A program made the translations under genes and the position numbers. The notes below the pieces were generated by a model. It did not search any database. It had not been told where the DNA came from and saw nothing but the letters and a program-made list of their open reading frames with translations. From Armatimonadota bacterium (GTDB lineage: Bacteria; Sysuimicrobiota; Sysuimicrobiia; Sysuimicrobiales; VGFF01), in contig VGFF01000006.1 in NCBI GenBank assembly GCA_016868955.1, positions 1 through 30,442 on the forward strand: a DNA stretch of 30,442 bases, in the 5' to 3' direction. The first letter of the stretch is position 1; the number at the start of each line of letters is the position of its first letter. Shown in pieces: positions 14,478 through 22,578 of this stretch.

Positions 14478-15723
14478 GTGCCGTCATGGCACTGCGACAA
14501 GCTCCCGAGCTCCAGGTCTCGCGGCCGGGGGCGGCAACGAATGCGCCCACACGATCGCGGCACGCATGGCTCGATCGCGGCCAGCTCGCTCGGCAATCGA
14601 ACTCTCCAGCCCCTCCTGCGCACGCCCGCCGATCCCGGCCCAGCAGAAGGCCCATCGCCCAGTTCGCCAGACGCGCTTGAACGCGACGCCGAAGCGTTTG
14701 CCCGAGCCCGGACGCTCTGGGCTCGTCTGCACGCCGACACCGGCGCGGCCGTGGCGGCGCGCGCACCGCGCCCGCGTCTACACGATCGGACGAGACGTGT
14801 ACTTCGGCGCCGGAGAATACGCGCCGGAAACCGTTGACGGTGCGCGTTTGCTCGCGCATGAGCTCGCGCACGTGGCCCAGCAGACGACGGGGATCGCGCC
14901 ACTCGGCATCCAACGCGCGCCGGATGAGACGCCCAAGCCGCCCGTGAAGCAGAAACCCGCGAAGGAACAACCCACGAAACCCGTCAAGCGCGTGAACGTC
15001 GTCCTTCTTGGCGAGAACGTCATCGGCGGACCCGAGCTGGCGACGCTGCTGACCGGAACCGCGCAGATCTGCCAAGTGAAGAGCTTGGACGAAGCGGCGT
15101 CTACGCTTGCCGGTCTCCAGTTTCCAATCGCGCAACTGTTCTTCATCACGCATTCGCACGCTAGCAGCGGACTGCAATTCGGAATCAGCGAATCGACCGT
15201 CCATCCTGACAAGATCGCGGCCAAGCTGACCGGCAAGGTGTCGCTCGACCGCGCGCCCGAAGTCGTGGACTTCCGAGGCTGCGACGTCGGCGTGAGCCCG
15301 AAGGCCATGGAAGGAATCCGGTCCGCACTGGGCGCTCGCTCCGCCGTCGGTGGCAATTGCTTCGTCGTCATCCGCCGCACCACGCCGTTGAAGATCGGCG
15401 GCAGGGAGATCACGAAGGCTTCGCACGTGACGGATGACAATCGGAAGACGTTCGAGAAGCTGATGGATGGGACCGCGGGCAACCTCGGGACCGCGCGGAA
15501 ATGCATCCTCAACCCATCGGAGAAAGGGTTCTTCGCCGCCGGCGGATCATTCGTCAGCGTGTTCTTCAACCAGGTGTCGTCGACGCAGTGGGACCCGAAG
15601 TCGTCCGTGTGCTACAAGAACGCCAACGTGCAGAAGGTCGATCCCGCGAATCCGCCGGCCGATCTGGGAGCGTGTCAGCTGATCGAAGTGAAAGCCAAGG
15701 ACGGGGAAGAGAAGCCGAAGTGA
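14478..15723 (+). pseudogene. DUF4157 (eCIS core) protein with caspase/CHAT-like C-terminal domain; frameshifted
   Basis: The N-terminal part is read in one frame, from about GTG 14478: SLGNRTLQPLLRTPADPGPA, then DALERDAEAFARARTLWARL and HADTGAAVAARA. At 14766-14767 an extra C moves coding to the next frame, which continues RARVYTIGRDVYFGAGEYAP and RLLAHELAHVAQQTTG. Joined, they form a DUF4157 domain, including the HELAHVAQQ metalloprotease-like motif. A Pro/Lys-rich linker (about 14920-14990) follows. The C-terminal domain of about 240 residues has a hydrophobic strand ending in histidine (LFFITHSHASSGLQFG). About 50 residues later comes a strand ending in cysteine (EVVDFRGCDVG), the His-Cys layout of caspase/CHAT clan CD peptidases. 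DUF4157 proteins are often cargo of contractile injection systems; no such system is in the window. The frameshift may be real decay, an assembly error, or programmed; the start codon is uncertain. Confidence 0.65.
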
Positions 15724-15727
15724 CAGA

Positions 15728-15763
15728 CCCGCCGCAGCCGCGACCGCGAGCAGAGGCGGCGGG
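15728..15763 (+). terminator. Possible hairpin after the DUF4157 gene
   Basis: CCCGCCGC (15728-15735) can pair with GCGGCGGG (15756-15763) across a 20-base loop, starting 4 bases past the stop. There is no T-run. The remaining space to the next start (15862) shows nothing else recognisable. Confidence 0.25.
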
Positions 15764-15861
15764 CCGCCAAGCTTATCCCCAACGAGGCAGGATTCTCGGA
15801 TCGTCTATTGAATGACTGCGTCTGCTCGTTGTGCGCTGGACAAACATGGGGGATCTCGGTA

Positions 15862-17433
15862 ATGAGGTCAGGATTCACTCTCCGCTTGGGCATGGCGACG
15901 TTGCTCGTTGTATCGCTGCTCTATCAAAGCCAGGTCGGGAGAGCCGGCCCGGCCCCTCGGAAGCGAGTGGTCATCGGACAGGGCGAGCTCGTGACGTCGT
16001 TCGACTATCCGACCGACTGGAATATCCCAGCGACCTGGATCCAATCGAACATCGGCGATTGCCTGGTCTGGCGGGACCGGAAGACAGGGCGGTTCATGCC
16101 CTGGTTGGCGGAGCGCTTCGAGCGCGTGAACGACAAAGCGTGGCGGTTCTACCTGCGCCGAGGCATCCAGTTCACGAACGGGGAACCGTTCAACGCCGCG
16201 GCGGCGAAATTCAACCTCGACCGTAACGCCAGCGACGACAAGTTGCTGATCTACCAGCAGTATCGGTTCATCGAGCGCGTCAACATCATCGACGACTTCA
16301 CGATCGAAGTGCAGACGACCAACACCGAGCCGGCCATGTTGAGCAAGATGGCGCAAACCGCTTGCCAGGTCATCCCGCCCCGGTACTTCCAACAAGTGGG
16401 CCCGCAGGGATTCGCGCGCCGGCCAATCGGCACCGGCCCGTACAAGCTCGTCGAGGAGATCAAGGACAATCGCATCGTTCTCGAGGCGAACGACAACTAC
16501 TTCCAGGGGCGTCCGGACATCGACGAGCTGGTCTTCCGGGCGATCCCGGAAGTGACGACGCGGGTGAACGAGCTCTTGACCGGCGGCATCGATCTCACCG
16601 TCGACGTGCCGGGTCAAGACTGGGACCGTGTCAACCGCAACGCGAACACCCGGGTCGTCATCGGGGAGAATCCAACGACCCAGCTACTCGTTGTCCGGAT
16701 CACCGACAAGAACGCGACCCGCTATGTCGCGTCGAACCGCCTCGTCCGCGCCGCGATCGAGCACGCGATCGACAAGAAGGCCCTCGTGAAGCTCATCAAC
16801 GGGATGGGGGTCCCGACGCGCACGCGGATCACGCCACCGACGTTCGCTTCGCACGAGGGGCTCTACGGTCTCGACAAGGGTGACGTCTACAATCCGGAGC
16901 GCGCGAAACGTCTGCTGCGTGAATCCGGCTACAAGGGCGAGCCGCTCGAGTTCGTCACGAGCACTGGCCGATGGTTCATGAGCGCCGAAGTGTCGCAGGC
17001 CATCACGCAAATGCTGCAGGCGGTCGGGTTCAAGATCAACCTGAAGATCATGGAAGTCAGCACGTTCAACGAGCAGTACTACTTCCCGGCCTACCGCGGG
17101 ATTCCGTCCAACAAGGGCCTCATGATGGAAGCGCTGCGCAACTCGTTCTTCGATCCGTGGATCGCGGTTCTGGAAGCGCACTGCGTGCGGGGACCGCAGC
17201 GGACGGGCTACTGCAAGCCGGAGGTCGATCGGCTCATCGACCGCGCCGCGATCAACATGAACGTGGCCGAGCGGGAGCGTCAGTACAAGCGGATTCAGGA
17301 GTACTTGGCGGAGGATCGGCCGTTGATCTTCCTGTACCACATGAAGAGCACGTACGGCGTGAACCGCCGGCTCAACTGGGATCCGCCCCCGGACACCTTC
17401 CTCTGGATGGGCGGCGCGAAGGTCAACCCGTAG
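15862..17433 (+). CDS. Peptide-type ABC transporter substrate-binding protein (SBP_bac_5)
   Basis: Exported family 5 solute-binding protein of 523 residues from ATG 15862, which has a GGGGGAT sequence upstream and opens directly with a Sec-type signal peptide (basic MRSGFTLRLG, hydrophobic MATLLVVSLLY, small residues near 25-29). An in-frame TTG at 15808 would place 18 extra residues ahead of the signal. Family landmarks are FMPWLAERFERVNDKAWRFY, YLRRGIQFTNGEPFNAAAAK, RRPIGTGPYKLVEE, the RAAIEHAIDKKALVKLINGM helix and YNPERAKRLLRESGYKGEPL. No permease or ATPase gene adjoins it. The hydantoinase and dehydratase genes follow on the same strand, so it may deliver their substrate (an amide, hydantoin-like compound or sugar acid) through permeases elsewhere, possibly those at 26-30 kb. 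The binding preference cannot be read from sequence. Confidence 0.9.
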   Translation: MRSGFTLRLGMATLLVVSLLYQSQVGRAGPAPRKRVVIGQGELVTSFDYPTDWNIPATWIQSNIGDCLVWRDRKTGRFMPWLAERFERVNDKAWRFYLRRGIQFTNGEPFNAAAAKFNLDRNASDDKLLIYQQYRFIERVNIIDDFTIEVQTTNTEPAMLSKMAQTACQVIPPRYFQQVGPQGFARRPIGTGPYKLVEEIKDNRIVLEANDNYFQGRPDIDELVFRAIPEVTTRVNELLTGGIDLTVDVPGQDWDRVNRNANTRVVIGENPTTQLLVVRITDKNATRYVASNRLVRAAIEHAIDKKALVKLINGMGVPTRTRITPPTFASHEGLYGLDKGDVYNPERAKRLLRESGYKGEPLEFVTSTGRWFMSAEVSQAITQMLQAVGFKINLKIMEVSTFNEQYYFPAYRGIPSNKGLMMEALRNSFFDPWIAVLEAHCVRGPQRTGYCKPEVDRLIDRAAINMNVAERERQYKRIQEYLAEDRPLIFLYHMKSTYGVNRRLNWDPPPDTFLWMGGAKVNP

Positions 17434-17472
17434 GTCGGTCGTTCCACGTCGTCATACAATCTGTTGGGAAAC

Positions 17473-17499
17473 GGGACCTCGGCCGGGTGCCGAGGTCCC
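17473..17499 (+). terminator. Hairpin between the substrate-binding protein and hyuA
   Basis: GGGACCTCGGC (17473-17483) and GCCGAGGTCCC (17489-17499) form a perfect 11-base stem with a CGGGT loop, 40 bases past the stop. The following GCGTACGTTATCTT has only a weak T content. It may attenuate or end transcription of the binding-protein gene, or act as an mRNA-stabilising hairpin that makes the binding protein more abundant than the enzymes downstream. Confidence 0.55.
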
Positions 17500-17541
17500 G
17501 CGTACGTTATCTTGCCGCGTGACAGCGGCCGCAGGTGAACT

Positions 17542-19638
17542 GTGAGCTATCGCATCGGTTTCGACATCGGCGGCACCTTTACAGACTTGGTTCTCGTCGA
17601 CTTGCTCTCGGGACGCTTGACGAGCCACAAAACGCTGACTACGCCAAGCGAACCGGCGAAGGCGGTGTTGGCCGGTTGGCGGGCGTTGCTCGAAGACGCC
17701 GGGGCCCGGCCCGAAGACGTCGAGGCCGCGATCCATGGCACGACGCTGGTGACCAACGCCCTCATCGAGCGCCGCGGCGCCACGACCGCGCTGATCACGA
17801 CGGCGGGTTTTCGCGACATTCTCGAGATCCGCCGCGAGATGCGTTACGACATCTACGATCTGCTGATCGAATTACCGGCTCCTTTGGTCCCGCGCCCGTT
17901 GCGCTTGGAGGTGGCGGAACGGGTGAACGCGCAGGGCGCGGTGCTGACGCCGTTGCACGGCGACGACCTCAGCGCCCTACGGCCGGCCCTCGCGGACGCC
18001 GAAGTCCGGGCCGTGGCAATTTGTTTCCTTCACGCCTACAAGAACCCGGCGCATGAGCGCGCCGCCGCGGCGCTGCTGCGCTCGTGGTTTCCCGAGATGC
18101 GTATTTCGCTCTCGTCCGACGTGGCCCCCGAAATCCGGGAATACGAGCGGATGTCGACGACGGTCTGCAATGCCTACGTGCAGCCCATGGTCGATACCTA
18201 TCTGGCCGAGATGCGCGCAGCGTTGCAGGCGAAGGGCTACGATCGCGACGTCTATCTGATGCTCTCGAGCGGGGGCATCGCGACCTCAACGACCGCGGCT
18301 CGCTTCCCGATTCGGCTGGTGGAATCGGGTCCAGCCGCCGGTGTGCTCGCCGCCGTCTTTCACGGGGACCGCATCGGCGTGCGCGACCTCTTGTCGTTCG
18401 ACATGGGCGGCACGACGGCGAAGATGTGCGTGATCAAGGACGGCCGACCGGCGATGACGACGCAATTCGAGGTCGCGCGGGCCCACCGCTTCAAGAGAGG
18501 AAGCGGTCTGCCGGTGCAGGTGCCGTCGGTGGAGCTGATCGAGATCGGCGCCGGCGGCGGCAGCATCGCATGGATCGACCGGCTGGGCCTCCTGAAGATC
18601 GGGCCCGCTTCGGCGGGCGCGGATCCCGGGCCTGCGTGCTACGGGTTGGGCGGGACGTCGCCGACGGTGACCGACGCCAACCTCCTGCTTGGGTACCTCA
18701 ACCCCGACTATTTCCTCGGCGGGCGCATGCCGCTCGACGTGCAAGCCGCGGAACGGGCGCTCGGTTCGTTGGCTTCTTCGCTGGACCGGACCGTCACCGA
18801 GGCCGCCTGGGCCGTGCACCACGTCGTCAACGAGAACATGATCGGCGCCACGCGCGTGCACGTGGCGGAGCGCGGCGCCGATCCGCGGCGATTGTGGTTG
18901 ATGGCGTTCGGCGGGGCGGGTCCTGCCCACGCCTACGCGATCGCACGCGCCCTGCGCTTGCGCGGATACATCTGTCCGCCGGGCGCGGGCGTGACATCGG
19001 CGCTGGGGTTCCTGACCGCACCCGTCTCATTCGAGTTTTCCCGGAGCGTCGCGTCGCGGCTGTCACAGGATACGTTGGCCGCGTTGGATGCCATCTTTGC
19101 CGACTTGATCGACGAGGGACGGACGACGCTGTCCGAAGCCGGCGTCGCGGACGCCGATATGCGCTTCAGCCTGCAGGCCGACCTCCGGCACGTGGGCCAG
19201 GGGCACGAAATCATCGTCAATCTTCCGTGGGAGCGCCTTGGCGCCCTGGACCTCGACCGAGACGTGCTGCCGCACTTCTACGCCGCGTACGAGCGCGCCT
19301 ACGGCCACGCGCACCGGCATCTCGCGGTGGAGTTGACGACATGCCGGCTCACGGCGACCGGGCCGGCGCCGCGTATCACCTTGAATGAGAGCGAGGGCAC
19401 GGTGACCGCTCACGCGCGGCACACCGCGCGGAGCCGCCGCGCCTACTTCGCGGCGTCGGGGGGTTACTTGGAAACACCCATCTACGATCGCGACCGCCTC
19501 GAGGGAGGCACGCGGCTGACCGGGCCCGCGATACTCGAGGGCGCCGACGCGACTGTTGTCATCCCGCCGGGCGCATCGGCGGAGGTCGACCGATTCCTGA
19601 ACGTCGTCGTTCGCCTCGGCGAGGAGACCGGCGCATGA
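17542..19638 (+). CDS. hyuA: N-methylhydantoinase A / acetone carboxylase beta-type ATPase subunit (HyuA)
   Basis: ATP-dependent subunit of the hydantoinase/oxoprolinase family, 698 residues. GTG start at 17542 with AGGTGA (17533-17538) upstream. The ASKHA-type nucleotide-binding elements are clear: phosphate-1 loop DIGGTFTD (residues 8-15), HGTTLVTNAL, phosphate-2 loop DMGGTTAK (287-294) and the GAGGGSIAWID segment, followed by GADPGPACYG and LMAFGGAGPAHA. The C-terminal acetophenone-carboxylase-like part follows. With HyuB it hydrolyses cyclic amides (hydantoins, 5-oxoproline) at the cost of ATP. Related enzymes are acetone and acetophenone carboxylases. The acetone carboxylase gamma subunit is missing here, which favours an amidohydrolase-type reaction. 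Its stop overlaps the hyuB start by 4 bases (ATGA), a sign of translational coupling. Confidence 0.9.
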   Translation: MSYRIGFDIGGTFTDLVLVDLLSGRLTSHKTLTTPSEPAKAVLAGWRALLEDAGARPEDVEAAIHGTTLVTNALIERRGATTALITTAGFRDILEIRREMRYDIYDLLIELPAPLVPRPLRLEVAERVNAQGAVLTPLHGDDLSALRPALADAEVRAVAICFLHAYKNPAHERAAAALLRSWFPEMRISLSSDVAPEIREYERMSTTVCNAYVQPMVDTYLAEMRAALQAKGYDRDVYLMLSSGGIATSTTAARFPIRLVESGPAAGVLAAVFHGDRIGVRDLLSFDMGGTTAKMCVIKDGRPAMTTQFEVARAHRFKRGSGLPVQVPSVELIEIGAGGGSIAWIDRLGLLKIGPASAGADPGPACYGLGGTSPTVTDANLLLGYLNPDYFLGGRMPLDVQAAERALGSLASSLDRTVTEAAWAVHHVVNENMIGATRVHVAERGADPRRLWLMAFGGAGPAHAYAIARALRLRGYICPPGAGVTSALGFLTAPVSFEFSRSVASRLSQDTLAALDAIFADLIDEGRTTLSEAGVADADMRFSLQADLRHVGQGHEIIVNLPWERLGALDLDRDVLPHFYAAYERAYGHAHRHLAVELTTCRLTATGPAPRITLNESEGTVTAHARHTARSRRAYFAASGGYLETPIYDRDRLEGGTRLTGPAILEGADATVVIPPGASAEVDRFLNVVVRLGEETGA

Positions 19639-21323
19639 CGGAGCCGCGCAACAGATACAGCCTTCCGGTTGGCAATGCGCAGGGTCTCGATCCCGTGGCG
19701 CTGGAAATCCTCTGGCAGCGCCTGGTCACGATCATGAACGAGGTCGACGGGATCATCGTAAGGTCGACATTCTCCACGATCCTCAGCGAAGGGCGCGACT
19801 TCGCCTGTGTGCTCGTCGACCCGCGCGGTTCGTCGCTGTGCCAATCCTCGCTGAGTACGCCCAACTTTTGCGTCGTGCTGCCGCGAACCGCCAGAGTGAT
19901 GCTGGAGCGGTTTCCCCTGAGCGTTCTGCGCGAGGGTGACGTGCTGGCCACGAACGACCCGTGGATTGGGACCGGACACCTGCCTGACTACATCTTGCTC
20001 TCCCCCGTGTTCGTCAAAGGCCGGGTCGTGGCGTTGCTCGGCACCGTCTCGCACGTCTCGGACGTCGGCGGCCATCCGGCGGAGATCGAGGGCACGGACA
20101 TCTACAGTGAAGGGCTGCGGATGGCGCCCTTCAAGCTGTACGAGGAGGGCCGGGAGAATACCCTGGCGTTCCAGATCATCGGGGACAATTGCCGGGTGCC
20201 CGGGATGCTGCTGGGCGACTTGCGTGCCATGGCGGGAGCGCTGCGGATCGGCGCCGAGCGCATGCGTGAGTTCCTCGCGGATTACGGCATGGACGACATC
20301 GACGGCCTGTCGGCGGAAATCCTGAATCGCTCCGAGGCCGCCATGCGGGAGCGCATCGCGGCACTGCCGGTCGGCGTGTACGAGTACGGGATGGACATCG
20401 ACGGATACATCGAGACCGTGCGCCTGCAAGCGAGGGTCGAGGTACGAGGGACTGAGGTGTTCGTCGACTACACGGGGTCGTCGCCGCAACGGCGCGATGC
20501 GGCCATAAACGCCGTCTACAACAGCACGTACGCGACGTCGATCTATCCCTTCAAGTGCGCCCTGGCGCCCGACATTCCCAACAACGAGGGACTGTTTCGA
20601 CCGATTCACGTGTCAGCGCCCGAGGGCTCCATCTTGAATGCTGTCTATCCGGCGCCCGTGAAGGCCCGCGCCAAGACGACGAACAATATCAATCAGGTCC
20701 TGTTCGGCGCGCTGTGGCCGATCTTCGGCGAGCGCGTCCAGGCGAGCAACGGTGGGATTTGGCCCTTGGTGCTGATGGGCGACGATCCACAGCTGGGCCA
20801 CTTCCTGGTGGACATGCTCCCGCACGGCGGCCGGGGCGGGATGCCTTCGCTGGATGGCATGATCCCGGTCTCGTATCCGACGAACGGCACCGTGACGCCC
20901 TGCGAGATCATCGAGGCCAAGGCGCCGGTGCTCTTCCGCCAAAAGGCGCTGCGGGCCGACAGCGGCGGGCCGGGACGCCGGCGGGGCGGGCTGGGGCAAG
21001 TCGTTGCGTTCGAGATTCTCGGGACGAACCCGGTCACGTTCAACTTGACCCCCGACCGTGTGACGACGCTGCCGCAGGGTCTGGACGGCGGACGTCCGGG
21101 GCGGATCGGCGAAGTGCGCGTCAATGGGCAGCGGATCACGCGGTTCCCGCCCATCCAGCTGCACCCCGGAGACGTCGTCGAGCTCCACTTGCCCGGAGGC
21201 GGCGGGTTCGGCGCAGTGAGCGATCGTGATCCCGGCAGCATTTTGCAAGACCTGGTGATGGGATACGTCACGGCCGAAGGCGCGGCGCGAGATTACGGAT
21301 TGCTGCCGCCGGACTCTACCTGA
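19635..21323 (+). CDS. hyuB: N-methylhydantoinase B subunit (HyuB)
   Basis: Second subunit of the hydantoinase/oxoprolinase complex, 562 residues, starting at the ATG that overlaps the hyuA stop. HyuB landmarks appear in order: LDPVALEILWQRLVTIMNEV at the N-terminus, STILSEGRDFACVLVDPRG, the highly conserved NDPWIGTGHLPD (residues 107-118), LLGTVSHVSDVGGHPAEIEG, DYTGSSPQRRDAAINAVYN, PGRRRGGLGQVVAFEI and the C-terminal glycine-rich LHLPGGGGFG. The His- and Asp-rich VSHVSDVGGHPAE stretch is a likely metal site by family analogy. It acts with HyuA in the cytoplasm on cyclic amides or oxoproline-like compounds. The enolase-superfamily dehydratase begins 78 bases downstream, so all three are probably co-expressed. 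Confidence 0.9.
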   Translation: MTEPRNRYSLPVGNAQGLDPVALEILWQRLVTIMNEVDGIIVRSTFSTILSEGRDFACVLVDPRGSSLCQSSLSTPNFCVVLPRTARVMLERFPLSVLREGDVLATNDPWIGTGHLPDYILLSPVFVKGRVVALLGTVSHVSDVGGHPAEIEGTDIYSEGLRMAPFKLYEEGRENTLAFQIIGDNCRVPGMLLGDLRAMAGALRIGAERMREFLADYGMDDIDGLSAEILNRSEAAMRERIAALPVGVYEYGMDIDGYIETVRLQARVEVRGTEVFVDYTGSSPQRRDAAINAVYNSTYATSIYPFKCALAPDIPNNEGLFRPIHVSAPEGSILNAVYPAPVKARAKTTNNINQVLFGALWPIFGERVQASNGGIWPLVLMGDDPQLGHFLVDMLPHGGRGGMPSLDGMIPVSYPTNGTVTPCEIIEAKAPVLFRQKALRADSGGPGRRRGGLGQVVAFEILGTNPVTFNLTPDRVTTLPQGLDGGRPGRIGEVRVNGQRITRFPPIQLHPGDVVELHLPGGGGFGAVSDRDPGSILQDLVMGYVTAEGAARDYGLLPPDST

Positions 21324-21401
21324 TCGGTTGCTACAATCGGCGTGTCCTGTAAACTTTCTGCCGGCAGTACGCCGCGGCAGTGAACCTCAGGTGCGAACAC
21401 A

Positions 21402-22562
21402 GTGAAGATCACCGCCATCGTCGACGAAGTCGTTCCGATCCGATCCGAGATCTCCAACGCCTATATCAGCTTCCGCGAGATGACGGCGTCGGCTGTCGCC
21501 ATTCACACGGATGTCGTGCGCGACGGCAGGCCGATCGTCGGCTATGGATTCAACTCGAACGGCCGCTACGGGCAACGCGGCATCTTGCGCGATCGCGTGA
21601 TCCCGCGTTTGATGGCCGCGCCGCCGGAGACGTTGTTGGACGACACCGGCCAGAACTTCGACGCCGCGAAGGCGTGGCGCGTCATGATGGCCAACGAGAA
21701 GCCAGGCGGCCACGGCGAGCGGTCCGTGGCCGTCGGCACGATCGACATGGCGCTGTGGGATCTCATCGCGAAGATCGCAGGCAAGCCGCTGTATGTCCTG
21801 CTCGCGGAGCGATACCGGCGGGGCGACGTCAACCCCAAGGTCGAGGTCTACGCCGCCGGCGGATACTACTACCCGGAGAAGGGCATCAATGGATTGCTCG
21901 AGGAGCTTCGCGCGTACCTCGATCTCGGCTACACGACGGTGAAGATCAAGATCGGCGGCGCGCCGCTGGCCGACGACGTGGCCCGGATCGAGGCCGTGCT
22001 CGCCCTGCTGCACGGCGATCAGCAATTGGCCGTCGACGCGAACGGCCGCTTCGACCTCGACGAAGCGATGGCGTACCGGGATGCGCTGTCCGCGCATCCA
22101 CTGAAGTGGTACGAAGAGCCATGCGACCCGCTCGACTTCGAGATCTTGGCGCGCGTCGCCGATGGATCGCCCGTGCCCATCGCGACGGGCGAGAACCTCT
22201 TCTCGCTGCCGGACGCGCGCAACTTGATCCGCTACGGCGGTATGGACCCTGCGCGCGACTTCATCCAAGTCGATCCGGCGCTCAGCTATGGGCTCGTCGA
22301 GTACCTGCGCATCCTCGCGATGTTGGAAGCGAACGGCTGGTCGCGCCGGCGCTGCGTGCCGCACGGCGGGCATCAATTCGCGCTGCACATCGCCGCCGGG
22401 TTGGGGATCGGCGGCAACGAGTCCTACCCGGGCGTGTTCCAGCCGTTCGGCGGATTCGCCGACGACGTCCCGGTGGTGAACGGCCGCGTCGGCCTCCCCG
22501 ACGCGCCGGGCATCGGCGTCGAGCGAAAAGCGAATTTGTGGGAGGTCTTCCGCACCTTGTAG
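21402..22562 (+). CDS. tarD: D(-)-tartrate dehydratase-like enzyme of the enolase superfamily
   Basis: Enolase-superfamily acid-sugar dehydratase of 386 residues (GTG start with AGGTG upstream), very close in sequence to Bradyrhizobium D-tartrate dehydratase. Shared stretches include VGYGFNSNGRYGQ, NEKPGGHGERSVAVGTIDMA, YAAGGYYYP, VDANGRFDL, ATGENLFSLPDARNLIR and VPHGGHQ. Catalytic candidates sit at matching places: Lys100, Lys181/Lys183 (VKIKIGG), metal ligands Asp212, Glu238 (WYEEP) and Glu264 (ATGEN), and His321. The family abstracts a proton alpha to a carboxylate and eliminates water, here giving oxaloacetate from D-tartrate. Substitutions such as WYEEPCDP for WYEEAGDP leave room for a related hydroxy-diacid substrate. 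Its place behind hyuAB suggests a pathway in which a cyclic or amide precursor is opened to a hydroxy acid, but that is speculative. It is convergent with the next operon. Confidence 0.88.
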   Translation: MKITAIVDEVVPIRSEISNAYISFREMTASAVAIHTDVVRDGRPIVGYGFNSNGRYGQRGILRDRVIPRLMAAPPETLLDDTGQNFDAAKAWRVMMANEKPGGHGERSVAVGTIDMALWDLIAKIAGKPLYVLLAERYRRGDVNPKVEVYAAGGYYYPEKGINGLLEELRAYLDLGYTTVKIKIGGAPLADDVARIEAVLALLHGDQQLAVDANGRFDLDEAMAYRDALSAHPLKWYEEPCDPLDFEILARVADGSPVPIATGENLFSLPDARNLIRYGGMDPARDFIQVDPALSYGLVEYLRILAMLEANGWSRRRCVPHGGHQFALHIAAGLGIGGNESYPGVFQPFGGFADDVPVVNGRVGLPDAPGIGVERKANLWEVFRTL

Positions 22563-22578
22563 GAAGCGCCTCGAGTCG

